Source: Actinomycetes bacterium
Lineage (GTDB): Bacteria; Actinomycetota; Actinomycetes; Mycobacteriales; Mycobacteriaceae
Direction: 5' to 3'
Assembly: GCA_029780675.1 (NCBI GenBank)
Contig: JAKOYE010000101.1
Span: forward strand, 22,173 to 86,172
Length of the DNA: 64,000 bases
The notes under the pieces were generated by a model, which made no database searches, was not told the DNA's origin, and saw only the letters and a program-made list of their open reading frames with translations. The stretch's first letter is position 1. Each line of letters opens with the position of its first letter. The position numbers were made by a program, and so were the translations under genes. This document shows positions 29,737-42,430 of this stretch, piece by piece.

Positions 29737-30686
29737 CGCGCGTGCCGCCGCTCGGACAGCCGGCGCGACACGGTGCCGACGACGTAACCCACTGTGGTGT
29801 AAGCCAATCCGATCACAATCACCGCCGCCCTTGAGAGTCCCGACCAGTCGCCCCGCAGGGCCGAGCCAAGATTACGCAGGACACCCATCGGGAGCGTCAC
29901 GGTGGAGTAGGACAACTCCGAGGACAGACCGGACTCCACCCCGGTCCGCCGTGCCATCTGCGCCTTGGACAGGCCCTCCGACCAGCAGCGCGAACGGAAG
30001 TACGCAAAGGTCTCCCGGTCCAGTGGGACGTGGTGGATCGCCACTGCCCGGTCGTCGTAGAGGAACACGCCGTTCGGCCGTTCCTCGGCGACCCGGATGC
30101 AGAACTCCGTCTCCTCACATCCCACCGGGAGCGCGACGGCGGCCGACCGGCCGACATCGGTCAGGAAGCCACCGTCGTCGAACAGCTCGCGCCGGAAGGA
30201 TGCGTTCGCTCCGATGAGGTTTCGGACGACGCCGGGCCTCTGGCCGACGTAGCTACAGCCCACCACCCAGTCGAATTCCGGCGGCCACCACGCGGGCCGC
30301 TGGGTGGTCCAGTCGGGATCGATGCGACCGCCGACACCCAGGACGTTGGGGTCGGTGTATGCACGTTTCAGGGCGGCCAACCATCCGGGCATTGCGGCCG
30401 CGTCGTCGTCGAGGAACACCACCACATCTGAGGTGGCCAGTTCGACGCCGGTGTTGCGCGCACCCGAGACGCCATTGCCCGTCTGGCTGTGGTTGGGTAC
30501 CACGCGCACATCGGGAAGCACCTCGGAGAACCGGGCCTGCAGTGCTGGGTTGTGGTCCACCACCAGGATCAGTTCCTCCGGCGGCGGCTTCTGGGCCTGG
30601 ACCGAGGCGACGGCCCGCAGTGTGACGTCCCATCGCCTTTCGGTGTAGGCGCAGATCACCACTGCACAACTTGGTTCTGAGCTCAT
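29733..30686 (-). CDS. glycosyltransferase family 2 (GT-A)
   Basis: CAVVICAYTERRWDVTLRAVASVQAQ; VVFLDDDAAAMPGWL. Confidence 0.9.
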   Translation of the reverse strand: MSSEPSCAVVICAYTERRWDVTLRAVASVQAQKPPPEELILVVDHNPALQARFSEVLPDVRVVPNHSQTGNGVSGARNTGVELATSDVVVFLDDDAAAMPGWLAALKRAYTDPNVLGVGGRIDPDWTTQRPAWWPPEFDWVVGCSYVGQRPGVVRNLIGANASFRRELFDDGGFLTDVGRSAAVALPVGCEETEFCIRVAEERPNGVFLYDDRAVAIHHVPLDRETFAYFRSRCWSEGLSKAQMARRTGVESGLSSELSYSTVTLPMGVLRNLGSALRGDWSGLSRAAVIVIGLAYTTVGYVVGTVSRRLSERRHAR

Positions 30687-33091
30687 CCGCTTGGCCCTTC
30701 CGGGGTGACGTGGATCGCTGCGGGGTCAGCGAGGATGTGACGAACCTTGACAATATCCTCAGTGCCCGCGATCCAGAGCGCCGCTGCCACGACAACGGCC
30801 ATCAGTGGGGCCAGCACCGCCGCGATGCGCATCGCCCGTCGGGGAATGCCGCCCACGGTACGCCGAACCCAGGAGACGACGGACCCGAAGTTCGCCGCGA
30901 TCAGCACCGCCGCGCCGGAGTAGATCGTCAGCGGCGTCAGCCATACCCCGAAGAGCACCAGAAACACCGACACCAGGCTCGCACTGGCCAACAACGCCGC
31001 ACCGGTCATCGCGGGATCCCATTCGGCCCGCACCCGACCGGCCGTGTCACGGATTCGGGGCCAGAGCCTGCTGCGGATCACCAGGGCGATGAACAGCCCG
31101 CACCACAGTCCGACAGCCAACTGGGTGGTCCACGCGACCTTCGGCGTGGTTCCGAACCAGCCACTTCTGAGGTCCGCGTAGCCCAGACCGTTCAGGTCGT
31201 AGATGGTCACCGGGCCGTGCCGGTAGGCGATGCTGATCCCCGGTACCTCGTCGAACTTCGTCACCTGCCGTGGGGTGAGTTGCTTGCCGTCGTTGGGTTC
31301 GCCGTTGAAGAAGTACGACCCGAAGGGCGGCTTGTGCTCGGCCATCCTGCGGTCGACGTAGATGTAGTTCAGCCGCATCGCGCCCGCGGCATCCGTCTCC
31401 GCCGTCCCCCAGGTGGTCGCCAGGTACAACGACGAGATCTCGATGTCTCGGGGTCCGTCCGCCACCGGCCACAGCCCGGCCTGGGCACCGAGCAGGACCG
31501 AGCTGACCCGGTCCGCCGCGACGCGACTGCCGGCCGGCAACGCCTCACGTGCCCACTGGGCCGCGGCCAGTGACTCGGCATCCATTGACCGGGTGTCGGC
31601 GGCCGGGATATACGGGCCGGGCAGATGAGCCCAACTGGGTCCGCTGCCCAGCACGTAGCCGCCGACAAAGGTCCCCGCAGCCAACAAAACCCCGATGATG
31701 CGGATGATCACCGCCCGCCGGTGCTCCTGGAAGCCGAAATGGTGTGGTTCACGCCACCAGTACCACGCCGCGAATCCCCCGACCGTCAGGCTGAACGGAA
31801 TGAAGAGGAAGCTGTTGGAGCGGTCGAAGAGTTCGCCCCCCTTGGGCACGACGCGCGCCGCGAGCAGAGCCGGGATGGACGCCGACAGGACGATCAGCAA
31901 GCGCAGCTGCGACTGCTGATGATGACGTTCGCGGTAGGCGGGCACCAGCATCACCAGCACGATCGCACTCAACGCGGCGGCGTAGTACAGCAACACGTAC
32001 TGGTCGAATGACCGGGACGCCGTTCCGGCGGAGTCCTTGAACAGCTCGCGGCGCTCACCTCCGACGAACTGCACCCGGACGTCGGCGATGATCGGCCCGA
32101 AATAGTCCGAGAGCAACCGCCGCTGAACGATCGCCCAGGCGAATGTCGACGCGATGCTGGCGCAGGCCCCGTAGAGAATCCACAACCGCGCCTTGCCGCC
32201 CTCGGCGCCCGCCCAGAAGAACAGCAGTCCCGCGGTGAGGAAGCTCGTCACGTGGTGGGTCACCGCCACCGCGAGCAGACAGAGGGTGGCACCCGCCAGG
32301 AGCGGCAACGGCTTGTCGGCGGATCGGGCCCGGGCGATGAAGGTGACGGCCGCCAACGCCAGCGGTAACGACATCGTCTGGTAGGCGAACTGCGAGTTGA
32401 AGAACACGAACTGCGAGGACATCGCATACACCGCGACCGCGAGTCCACCTGCGCGTTCACTCCCGGTCAACCTCTCGACGGTGTCGCACAGCACCGTCAC
32501 CAGCACCAACCGGCACACGATGACCACCACCGTCGCGGCGGCCATGGTGGGGATACCCGCCTGGTGCACCAGCAGCGCAACGGCTTCCAGACCAGGATAT
32601 CTGGGGCTGACCTCCAGCAGGGGGTTGGGCTGGAAGAGTTCGTGCGAGGAGAGAATGTCCCCGAGCGTTCGCATGTGCAGTTGCTCGTCGAAACCGGTGA
32701 ACAACATCGGGTTGGTGGCCCGCCAGAACAACGTCGGCCCCAGACCCAGACACACCACCGCGGCATTGCGCGTCGCCCGGTGCAGGTGGGAGCTGGTCAG
32801 TGCCCACAGTGCCCGGCCGTACATCGCGGCAAGGCTGATATCGGAGATGATCTCGGCGATCTCACGGTGCTCCTGCCGGGCGAGGGCGACCGCGATGACT
32901 TGCCCCGCCAGGGCGCACAGTTGCCAGATGAGAAGCTGCCGGATCTGGACGTACGCGTCCTGAGTCGGCGCCTTTCGCCGGAACCACCGCTTGCGATGCT
33001 TGGCGCGGTGGTGCGCTACGCCCGCGGGCACACGGGCGCTCTCGGTGTCGTCAACATCCCTCGCCCCGTCCTGCAGAGGCACCTCCGTCAC
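30683..33091 (-). CDS. large multi-spanning membrane protein, putative GT-C glycosyltransferase or Wzy-like polymerase
   Basis: More than 10 hydrophobic segments, acidic early loop motif TGFDEQLHMRTL, C-proximal extracytoplasmic region; GTG 33091 chosen as start (RBS-like ggcgagg), uncertain. Confidence 0.65.
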   Translation of the reverse strand: MTEVPLQDGARDVDDTESARVPAGVAHHRAKHRKRWFRRKAPTQDAYVQIRQLLIWQLCALAGQVIAVALARQEHREIAEIISDISLAAMYGRALWALTSSHLHRATRNAAVVCLGLGPTLFWRATNPMLFTGFDEQLHMRTLGDILSSHELFQPNPLLEVSPRYPGLEAVALLVHQAGIPTMAAATVVVIVCRLVLVTVLCDTVERLTGSERAGGLAVAVYAMSSQFVFFNSQFAYQTMSLPLALAAVTFIARARSADKPLPLLAGATLCLLAVAVTHHVTSFLTAGLLFFWAGAEGGKARLWILYGACASIASTFAWAIVQRRLLSDYFGPIIADVRVQFVGGERRELFKDSAGTASRSFDQYVLLYYAAALSAIVLVMLVPAYRERHHQQSQLRLLIVLSASIPALLAARVVPKGGELFDRSNSFLFIPFSLTVGGFAAWYWWREPHHFGFQEHRRAVIIRIIGVLLAAGTFVGGYVLGSGPSWAHLPGPYIPAADTRSMDAESLAAAQWAREALPAGSRVAADRVSSVLLGAQAGLWPVADGPRDIEISSLYLATTWGTAETDAAGAMRLNYIYVDRRMAEHKPPFGSYFFNGEPNDGKQLTPRQVTKFDEVPGISIAYRHGPVTIYDLNGLGYADLRSGWFGTTPKVAWTTQLAVGLWCGLFIALVIRSRLWPRIRDTAGRVRAEWDPAMTGAALLASASLVSVFLVLFGVWLTPLTIYSGAAVLIAANFGSVVSWVRRTVGGIPRRAMRIAAVLAPLMAVVVAAALWIAGTEDIVKVRHILADPAAIHVTPEGPSG

Positions 33092-33245
33092 GGCCTCGCC
33101 TGAAACCTCACCTGAAAACTCACCAGAAATATTGTACTCCTGTGGCGTGCCGTAATCAGGAAATCGTAAAGGGTGCGCCCGGTCGACACCTGTCGAGCGG
33201 CATCGACCCGGGACCTTCGGTCCGCCGACTAGACTGACCCAACCT

Positions 33246-34505
33246 ATGCTCCGCGCCGCCGTGTACCTCCTCGCCTGGCTCGCCTTGGCGCTGCGTTTCG
33301 ATCGCTCGCGCCCGGGCCCCAACCTGGACACCCAGTTGCCCGCCGTGGTGCTGTGGGCATCGCGGTTCCCGCTGCAACACGGCTGCCTGGGGGTGTATCG
33401 CAGCCTGGGCCGGGCCGGGGTCCCGGTGTACGCGGTGATCGGTGATCCGCACGCACCCGTCGCGAAATCCCGCTATGTCCGCGGAACGCTGCTATGGCAA
33501 CCGCATCTCGGCGAGGGGTACCCCGAGCTGATCGAACGCCTCATCGACTTCGGCCGCCGACTCGGCCGCCGGTCACTGATCGTGTGCACATCGGATGAGA
33601 TGGCGGTCCTCGTGGCCCGGCACCGGGCCGACCTGACGGAGCACTTCATCCTGCCGGACGTCGACCCCGAACTGCCCGCCGAACTCGCCGACAAGCGCGG
33701 CCTGGACACCCTCGGCCGCCGCCACGGCATGGCGACCCCGGCGGCGGTCGCCGTCGACACGATGACACAGCTGATCGCCCTCGACGCCGAGATGACGCCG
33801 CCACTGATCGTCAAGAGCGTCGCACTGCGCGGCCAGGTGCAAAGTGTCGAGAACACCACCCTGGTCCAGACCCGCGAGGACCTGCTCGCGATGGCCGACG
33901 CCTGGACGGAACCATTCGGCGTCGTTCTCCAGGAGTATCTGCCCGACGAGGACTGCGAGGACTGGTTCACCCACGGCTACTGCGATGCGCACAGCCGGGC
34001 CCAGGTCGTCTTCACCGGCCGGAAGGTGCGAACCTGGCCCGCACGGGGCGGCGCCACCGCCGCCGCTTACACCGCCGCCAATCCCACCTTGGCGGAGTTG
34101 GCGAGAACCTTCTGCGCGGCCGTCGGTTACCGCGGTGTCTTCGATATCGATTGGCGGTACGACCGGCGCACCGGCCGGTACAACCTGCTGGACTTCAACC
34201 CCCGGGTCGGCGCCCAGTTCAGGATCTTCGAGAACGACGCCGGGATCGATGTCGTGCGGGCGATGCACCTCGACCTGTCCGGCCGACCCGTCCCCAACGG
34301 ACATCAGATCGACGGCGAGCGATTCATCGTCGAACCTTGGGACCTGGCCAGTCTGCTCGCCACCCGCTCCCACCCGCTCGACGGGATGGGCGGTGCGGGT
34401 CGCCCCAGGGCCGCGTGGCTCGCCTTCGACGATCCCAGGCCGGTGTTCGCCGCCGCGGCAACGCAGATCCGGGACTCCATCCGCACCCGGATGCGGGGTT
34501 CTTGA
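33246..34505 (+). CDS. ATP-grasp domain carboxylate-amine ligase-like protein
   Basis: PLIVKSVALRGQ, GVVLQEYLPDEDCEDWF, YNLLDFNPRVGAQFRIF. Confidence 0.8.
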   Translation: MLRAAVYLLAWLALALRFDRSRPGPNLDTQLPAVVLWASRFPLQHGCLGVYRSLGRAGVPVYAVIGDPHAPVAKSRYVRGTLLWQPHLGEGYPELIERLIDFGRRLGRRSLIVCTSDEMAVLVARHRADLTEHFILPDVDPELPAELADKRGLDTLGRRHGMATPAAVAVDTMTQLIALDAEMTPPLIVKSVALRGQVQSVENTTLVQTREDLLAMADAWTEPFGVVLQEYLPDEDCEDWFTHGYCDAHSRAQVVFTGRKVRTWPARGGATAAAYTAANPTLAELARTFCAAVGYRGVFDIDWRYDRRTGRYNLLDFNPRVGAQFRIFENDAGIDVVRAMHLDLSGRPVPNGHQIDGERFIVEPWDLASLLATRSHPLDGMGGAGRPRAAWLAFDDPRPVFAAAATQIRDSIRTRMRGS

Positions 34506-34571
34506 TAACCTGATGCGCGTTGACATCAAGCGCCGCCTTACCTACTTCAGCACCCGAATCGAATAGAGAAT

Positions 34572-36896
34572 ATGCGGCCACATGCGGTACTGACAGGTGG
34601 CGCCGGTTTCCTGGGCTCCCACCTCGCGGAGCGATTGCTCGCTCAGGACGTGGACGTCACCGTTCTCGACAACTTCTCCACCGGAACACCGGACAATGTC
34701 GCGCACCTGCAGGGCCACAACGGTTTTCGGCTGATCAAGACCGATGTCTCCAACTACATCTCGATTCCGGGCCCGGTCGATTACGTGCTGCACTTCGCCT
34801 CGCCCGCCTCGCCGGTGGATTACGCCGAGCTGCCGATCCAGACCATGAAGGTGGGCTCGCTGGGAACGCACAACACGCTCGGCCTGGCCATGGAGAAGGG
34901 TGCCCGCTACCTGTTGGCCTCCACCTCGGAGGCCTACGGCGATCCGCTGGTCCACCCGCAACCGGAGAGCTACTGGGGCAACGTCAACCCGGTCGGGCCT
35001 CGCGGCTGCTACGACGAAGCCAAGCGTTTCGCCGAGGCCCTCACGACCGCCTACCGCACCAAGCACGGTGTCAATACCGCGATCATGCGGATCTTCAACA
35101 CCTACGGCCCCCGGATGCGGCCCAACGACGGTCGCGCGATCCCGAACTTCGTCACCCAGGCGCTCGCCGGCCGACCGCTCACGGTTCAGGGTGACGGCAG
35201 CCAGACCCGGTCGGTCTGCTACGTCGACGACCTCGTCGACGGGGCACTGCGGCTGCTGTTCTCCGACCTGGCCGGTCCGGTCAACATCGGCAACCCGAAC
35301 GAGATGACGATCCTGGAACTCGCCGAACTGATCCGCGAGCTCACCGGGACCAGTTCCCCGATCAACTTCATCGAGCGCGCCCAGGACGACCCGAGCCAAC
35401 GTCAGCCCGACATCACCCTTGCGCGCGCCGAATTGCAGTGGGAGCCAAAGGTCGACGCCCGCGACGGCCTGGTGACGACGATCGCGTGGTTCCGTGATCA
35501 CGCCGCCGGACTGCCGCACGTTCCGGCGCCCACGCCGGTCGACGTGCAGGCCGCGCCCGAACCACGCAGGCACAAGGTCGCGGTCATCGGCACCGGTTAC
35601 GTCGGTGCGGTCACCGCCACCTGTATGGCGTTCCTCGGACACTCGGTATGCGGCCTGGACATCGATCCGGTCCGCGCGGGCAAGCTTAGCCAGGGCGAGG
35701 TGCCGTTCGTCGAGCCAGGACTGCCGGAGATCCTCACCTCGACGCTGGAGTCCGGGCGGCTGAAGTTCACCGACAATCCGACCGAGGCGCTCGCCGACGC
35801 CGAGTTCGTTTTCCTGTGTGTCGGCACGCCGCCGGGTCCGGACGGGTCGCCCAACCTGGAGCAGTTGGAGAGCGCGATCCAGTCCCTGGCGCCGCACCTC
35901 CGTTCCGGGGCGGTGATCGTCAACAAATCCACGGTGCCGGTCGGATCGGGTAACTGGACTCGGACCATCCTGGAAGACGCCCTCGAGGGCCTGCGCGAGC
36001 TGTCCTTCGGGGTGGTGTCCAATCCGGAGTTCCTCCGCGAGGGTTCTGCCATCGACGACTTCCTCTATCCGGATCGGATCGTGCTCGGGGGTCCGGAAGC
36101 CGACGTGCAGCGAGTCGCCGAGCTTTACCAACCGGTCCTCGACCAGTCATTCGACGGTGGGCGCCGGGGCATCCAGCCGACCATGATCACAACGGAACTG
36201 ACGTCGGCTGAGATGATCAAGTACGCCGCTAATGCGTTCCTGGCCACCAAGATCAGCTTCTCCAACGAGATCGCGCAGATGTGCGAGCTGTTCGGGGCGG
36301 ACGTCCGTGAGGTGCTGCCGGCCATCGGTGCCGACCACCGGATCGCCAGTGCCTTCCTGAATCCCGGTGTCGGATGGGGTGGTTCGTGCTTCGGTAAGGA
36401 CGTCTCGGCGCTGATCTCTTCGAGCCAGGAGTACGGCTACACCCCCTCGATGCTGCACGCGACGGTGGAGATCAACGAAGCCCAGCGGGCCAGCGCGGTC
36501 CGCAAGCTGCAGCGTGAACTGCATTCCCTGAAGGGGCGCCGCATCGCGCTGCTCGGGTTGGCGTTCAAACCCGGGACCGACGACCTCCGTGATGCCCCGG
36601 CCCTGGACATCGCGAGACGACTGCTCGCCTCCGGCGCGGCGGTTTCGGCATTCGACCCGGTCGTCACATCGCTGCCCGCGGAGTTCGAGGACGTCCGGAT
36701 CGCTGAGGATGTCTACGCCGCGGCGCATCGAGCGGATGCGGTCGTGGTGACCACCGAGTGGCCCGAGTTTCGTCTCATCGACCCCGACGAGCTACATCGG
36801 GTCATGCGCGGCAATTTGGTCGTCGACGGCCGGAATTGCTTGTCCCAAGGCAACTTTGCCGGATCGGGATTGCGCCTTGTGGGTTTCGGGTGGTGA
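34572..36896 (+). CDS. bifunctional fusion: UDP-glucuronate decarboxylase/UDP-xylose synthase-like SDR + UDP-glucose 6-dehydrogenase
   Basis: N-half: [51 protein letters not shown] (YxxxK). C-half: [39 protein letters not shown] catalytic Cys. One uninterrupted 774-aa ORF. Confidence 0.88.
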   Translation: MRPHAVLTGGAGFLGSHLAERLLAQDVDVTVLDNFSTGTPDNVAHLQGHNGFRLIKTDVSNYISIPGPVDYVLHFASPASPVDYAELPIQTMKVGSLGTHNTLGLAMEKGARYLLASTSEAYGDPLVHPQPESYWGNVNPVGPRGCYDEAKRFAEALTTAYRTKHGVNTAIMRIFNTYGPRMRPNDGRAIPNFVTQALAGRPLTVQGDGSQTRSVCYVDDLVDGALRLLFSDLAGPVNIGNPNEMTILELAELIRELTGTSSPINFIERAQDDPSQRQPDITLARAELQWEPKVDARDGLVTTIAWFRDHAAGLPHVPAPTPVDVQAAPEPRRHKVAVIGTGYVGAVTATCMAFLGHSVCGLDIDPVRAGKLSQGEVPFVEPGLPEILTSTLESGRLKFTDNPTEALADAEFVFLCVGTPPGPDGSPNLEQLESAIQSLAPHLRSGAVIVNKSTVPVGSGNWTRTILEDALEGLRELSFGVVSNPEFLREGSAIDDFLYPDRIVLGGPEADVQRVAELYQPVLDQSFDGGRRGIQPTMITTELTSAEMIKYAANAFLATKISFSNEIAQMCELFGADVREVLPAIGADHRIASAFLNPGVGWGGSCFGKDVSALISSSQEYGYTPSMLHATVEINEAQRASAVRKLQRELHSLKGRRIALLGLAFKPGTDDLRDAPALDIARRLLASGAAVSAFDPVVTSLPAEFEDVRIAEDVYAAAHRADAVVVTTEWPEFRLIDPDELHRVMRGNLVVDGRNCLSQGNFAGSGLRLVGFGW

Positions 36897-36953
36897 CTCC
36901 CGGTCGACCGAGGGGTCCGCGGCAGTTTCGCGGCGATTAGAATCATCACAGAA

Positions 36954-37919
36954 ATGGTTCGAACCGCCATCATCCTAATCGCCTGGCTGGCCACGGTATT
37001 CGCCATTGTCGCGCTGGCAGCCAGGTACGTACCAGTAATCAATCATGCCGTTCTGATCGTCGCCGCGCTGTCGCCATACCTGGCGATCGGCGCAAGCCTG
37101 TTCGCCGCAACGATTCTGCTCGCCGCCTCACCGCGGCTCGCGGCGATTGCCCTGCTGCCAGCGCTGGTCGCGGTGGCGATCCAGGCACCACTGTTCATCG
37201 CCTCGGGCAAGCCGGTAGACGAAACCGTCGCGGTGCGGGTGGTCACCGCGAACGTCCGCGAAGGCCTTGCCAAACCGGGGCCCCTGGCGGCCCTGGCCCG
37301 TGACCACGCGGATGTCTTATTGCTACAGGAGCTCTCTCCCGAGCTGGCTTCGAACCTCGGCGGGCTAGACGCCGACTTCCCGTACCGCGCAATCGACGCG
37401 CAACCCTTCGCCTCGGGAATCGGGATCTGGAGCCGGCATCCAATCGAACGACCAGGCCGCGCCCCCGGCTATGAGCTCGGAGTGGTCACGGTCGTGGTGC
37501 ACGTTCCGGGCATATCCGCGCCCGTTCCCGTCATGGCGGCCCATCTGGCGGGTCCGGCCCCACAGCCGATCGATGATTGGAAAGAAGACATCACCGCGTT
37601 TGCGGACACCCTGGTCAGCCTGGCAAATGCCGCCGGGCCTGGAGCAGCCATCGTCGCCGGTGACCTCAATGCCAGTTCCGATATGCAGCCATTCCGCAGG
37701 CTACTCGACAGCGGCTTCCGCAATGCTGCTGAGCAAGCCGGAGCGGGATTGGTCCGCACCTTCCCGGCGCATCGGTCGTGGCCTGCGTTGATCGGTATCG
37801 ACCACATCCTCACCCTGAACAGCACGGCCACGGATGTGCAGACGGTGCCGGTGCCCGGTTCTGACCATCTCGGTGTGGTGGCGACCATTCATGTGCCGCG
37901 GCAGGTGAATACCGGCTAG
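36954..37919 (+). CDS. membrane-anchored endonuclease/exonuclease/phosphatase (EEP) family protein
   Basis: N-terminal TM helices, then VVTANVREG, VLLLQELSPE, GDLNAS, IDHILT, GSDHLGVVATI. Confidence 0.85.
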   Translation: MVRTAIILIAWLATVFAIVALAARYVPVINHAVLIVAALSPYLAIGASLFAATILLAASPRLAAIALLPALVAVAIQAPLFIASGKPVDETVAVRVVTANVREGLAKPGPLAALARDHADVLLLQELSPELASNLGGLDADFPYRAIDAQPFASGIGIWSRHPIERPGRAPGYELGVVTVVVHVPGISAPVPVMAAHLAGPAPQPIDDWKEDITAFADTLVSLANAAGPGAAIVAGDLNASSDMQPFRRLLDSGFRNAAEQAGAGLVRTFPAHRSWPALIGIDHILTLNSTATDVQTVPVPGSDHLGVVATIHVPRQVNTG

Positions 37920-37928
37920 CCCCGACCC

Positions 37929-38462
37929 ATGCCATCCTGGCGGCCTTACCGTCTCCGGGGAGTGCCTGTGTCCGTCAACGTTGTTCCGCCGCTGCCTGCC
38001 GTCACACCCGTCGTCGACTACGAGCCGCCAGCCTTCGGCGGGCCGCCCGTCCCGCCCCCTCCCACCGTGCTCAGGCCCCGGTGCGTCGCGTCCGTGCGTC
38101 CGATGAGCAGCCCGCCGGTCGAGGAGGCCCGAGTCCGCGCTGCCACCGTCGCCGCGGCGACATTCGCCGACGCCGCGCTGCGGCGGGTGCTCGAGGTGAT
38201 CGACCGCCGCCGGCCGAAGGCCCAGATCCGGCCCCTACTGGCAACCGGTCTGGTGGATTCGCTGCCTGCCGGCTCGGCCGGCGACGGTGCGGCACGGCTG
38301 CGCCGGGTGGTGGCACAGATCACCGACCCCCGGGGCTCGGCCGCAGAAGTGGCAGCGAGTTACTCCCGGGGAGCCCGGGTCGGCGCGATCGCCTGCCGGG
38401 TCGAACTGCTCGGAACACCGACCGAACCACGCTGGCAACTGGTGGCGCTGCACATCGGCTGA
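37929..38462 (+). CDS. Ala/Arg/Pro-rich conserved protein (Rv3235-like)
   Basis: Syntenic, convergent with secA1; composition and length match the Rv3235-like family from memory. Confidence 0.7.
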   Translation: MPSWRPYRLRGVPVSVNVVPPLPAVTPVVDYEPPAFGGPPVPPPPTVLRPRCVASVRPMSSPPVEEARVRAATVAAATFADAALRRVLEVIDRRRPKAQIRPLLATGLVDSLPAGSAGDGAARLRRVVAQITDPRGSAAEVAASYSRGARVGAIACRVELLGTPTEPRWQLVALHIG

Positions 38463-38491
38463 GCATCGGGTACGACGGGACCGGGATTCGA

Positions 38492-41272
<2,781 letters not shown>

Positions 41273-41393
41273 AGTGTTCGTCCCTTATGGATTGGCAGTG
41301 ATTAACGACCATCCTAGGTGACGCGGTAAAACTCGCCGGTGAGGCGAGGCGTGTCAGCGCCCCGCCTCGCCAGCGAGACGAATCAGGCCAGCC

Positions 41394-41502
41394 GAATCAA
41401 TCCACCGCCTCACCGTCAGGCGAGGCGAATCAATCCACCGCCTCGCCGTCAGGCGAGGCGAATCAATCCACCGCCTCGCCGTCAGGCGAGGCGAATCAAT
41501 CC
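41394..41502. repeat. 33-bp tandem repeat (3 copies plus 10 bp), each containing a hairpin; first copy degenerate
   Basis: gaatcaatccaccgcctcgccgtcaggcgaggc at 41394, 41427, 41460; CGCCTCGCC-gtca-GGCGAGGCG at 41439-41460 and 41472-41493. Confidence 0.95.
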
Positions 41503-42183
41503 GTAGTCGTAGGCGTGGCGCCGGTAGACCACCGACGGACGGTCGGTCTCCTTGTCGTGGAACAGGAAGAAGTCATGGCCGACCAGTTCCATCTCGTAGA
41601 GCGCGTCGTCGACGGTCATCGGCGTCGCCGGATGGTCCTTGACGCGCACGATCCGACCGGGCACGTGATCGTCCACGGCTTCCAGGCCGGTCTCCGGGCC
41701 CACCTCAGTGCGGGTGTCCGCAGGGGCCGGATTGAACGCATCGGCCAGGTCGAGACTTTCCGGGGCCGCCACGGCGGCGGCCTGATGCAGCGAGACCGGG
41801 GTCTTGTCGCCGTAATGCACCTTGCGGCGGTCCTTGCCGCGCCGCACCCTGCTTTCGAGCTTGTGCACCGCGGCCTCAAAGGCGCCGTAGAAGCTGTCCG
41901 CGCACCCCTCCCCGCGCACCACCGGACCGCGACCGTGCGCAGTGATCTCGACGTGCTGGCAGTTCTTGCGCTGCCGACGGTTCTTCTCGTGTTCCAACTC
42001 CACGTCGAAGCGACGGATCGAACCGTCGATCCGTTCGACGCGGGCCAACTTCTGCCCCACGTAGACGCGGTAGTGGTCGGGCACCTCGACGTTGCGGCCA
42101 GTCACCTGGATGTGCGCATTGACCGACTGGCTCTCCGCGGAGGCCTGGCTGTCGAGTTCGGGGTTCACGGATTGCGTTGACAT
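41482..42183 (-). CDS. hpf: long-form ribosome hibernation promoting factor (HPF/RaiA)
   Basis: IQVTGRNVEVPDHYRVYVGQKLARVER; C-terminal FFLFHDKETDRPSVVYRRHAYDYGLIRLA. Confidence 0.92.
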   Translation of the reverse strand: MSTQSVNPELDSQASAESQSVNAHIQVTGRNVEVPDHYRVYVGQKLARVERIDGSIRRFDVELEHEKNRRQRKNCQHVEITAHGRGPVVRGEGCADSFYGAFEAAVHKLESRVRRGKDRRKVHYGDKTPVSLHQAAAVAAPESLDLADAFNPAPADTRTEVGPETGLEAVDDHVPGRIVRVKDHPATPMTVDDALYEMELVGHDFFLFHDKETDRPSVVYRRHAYDYGLIRLA

Positions 42184-42430
42184 ACTTGGCAACTCATTTC
42201 TGCTACGGGATCGCACGCGGGTTCGCGCACGCGGCCTGTGAGAATTGCGCCGGCAGGCGGACCCCGGAATCAGGTGCCCTGGCCCCGCCGGCGGGAGAGG
42301 TCGATGACATCACCTCCTGCGCTGTCGGGCAAGCATGGCCTGTAGGGCCGACGGTAGTCGCAGCATCGGGGCGCCGCCACCTTATCGACACACCGTGTCC
42401 AACTTGCTGTCGCCGGGGTTCCGGCCACCA

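Noticed and set aside
34542-36131. 529-aa minus-strand ORF opposite the UXS-UGD fusion
   Set aside because: Antisense shadow ORF; the plus strand carries clear enzyme motifs.
41394-41502. 33-bp repeat array as CRISPR
   Set aside because: Units are directly tandem with no spacers and include coding sequence; no cas genes nearby.
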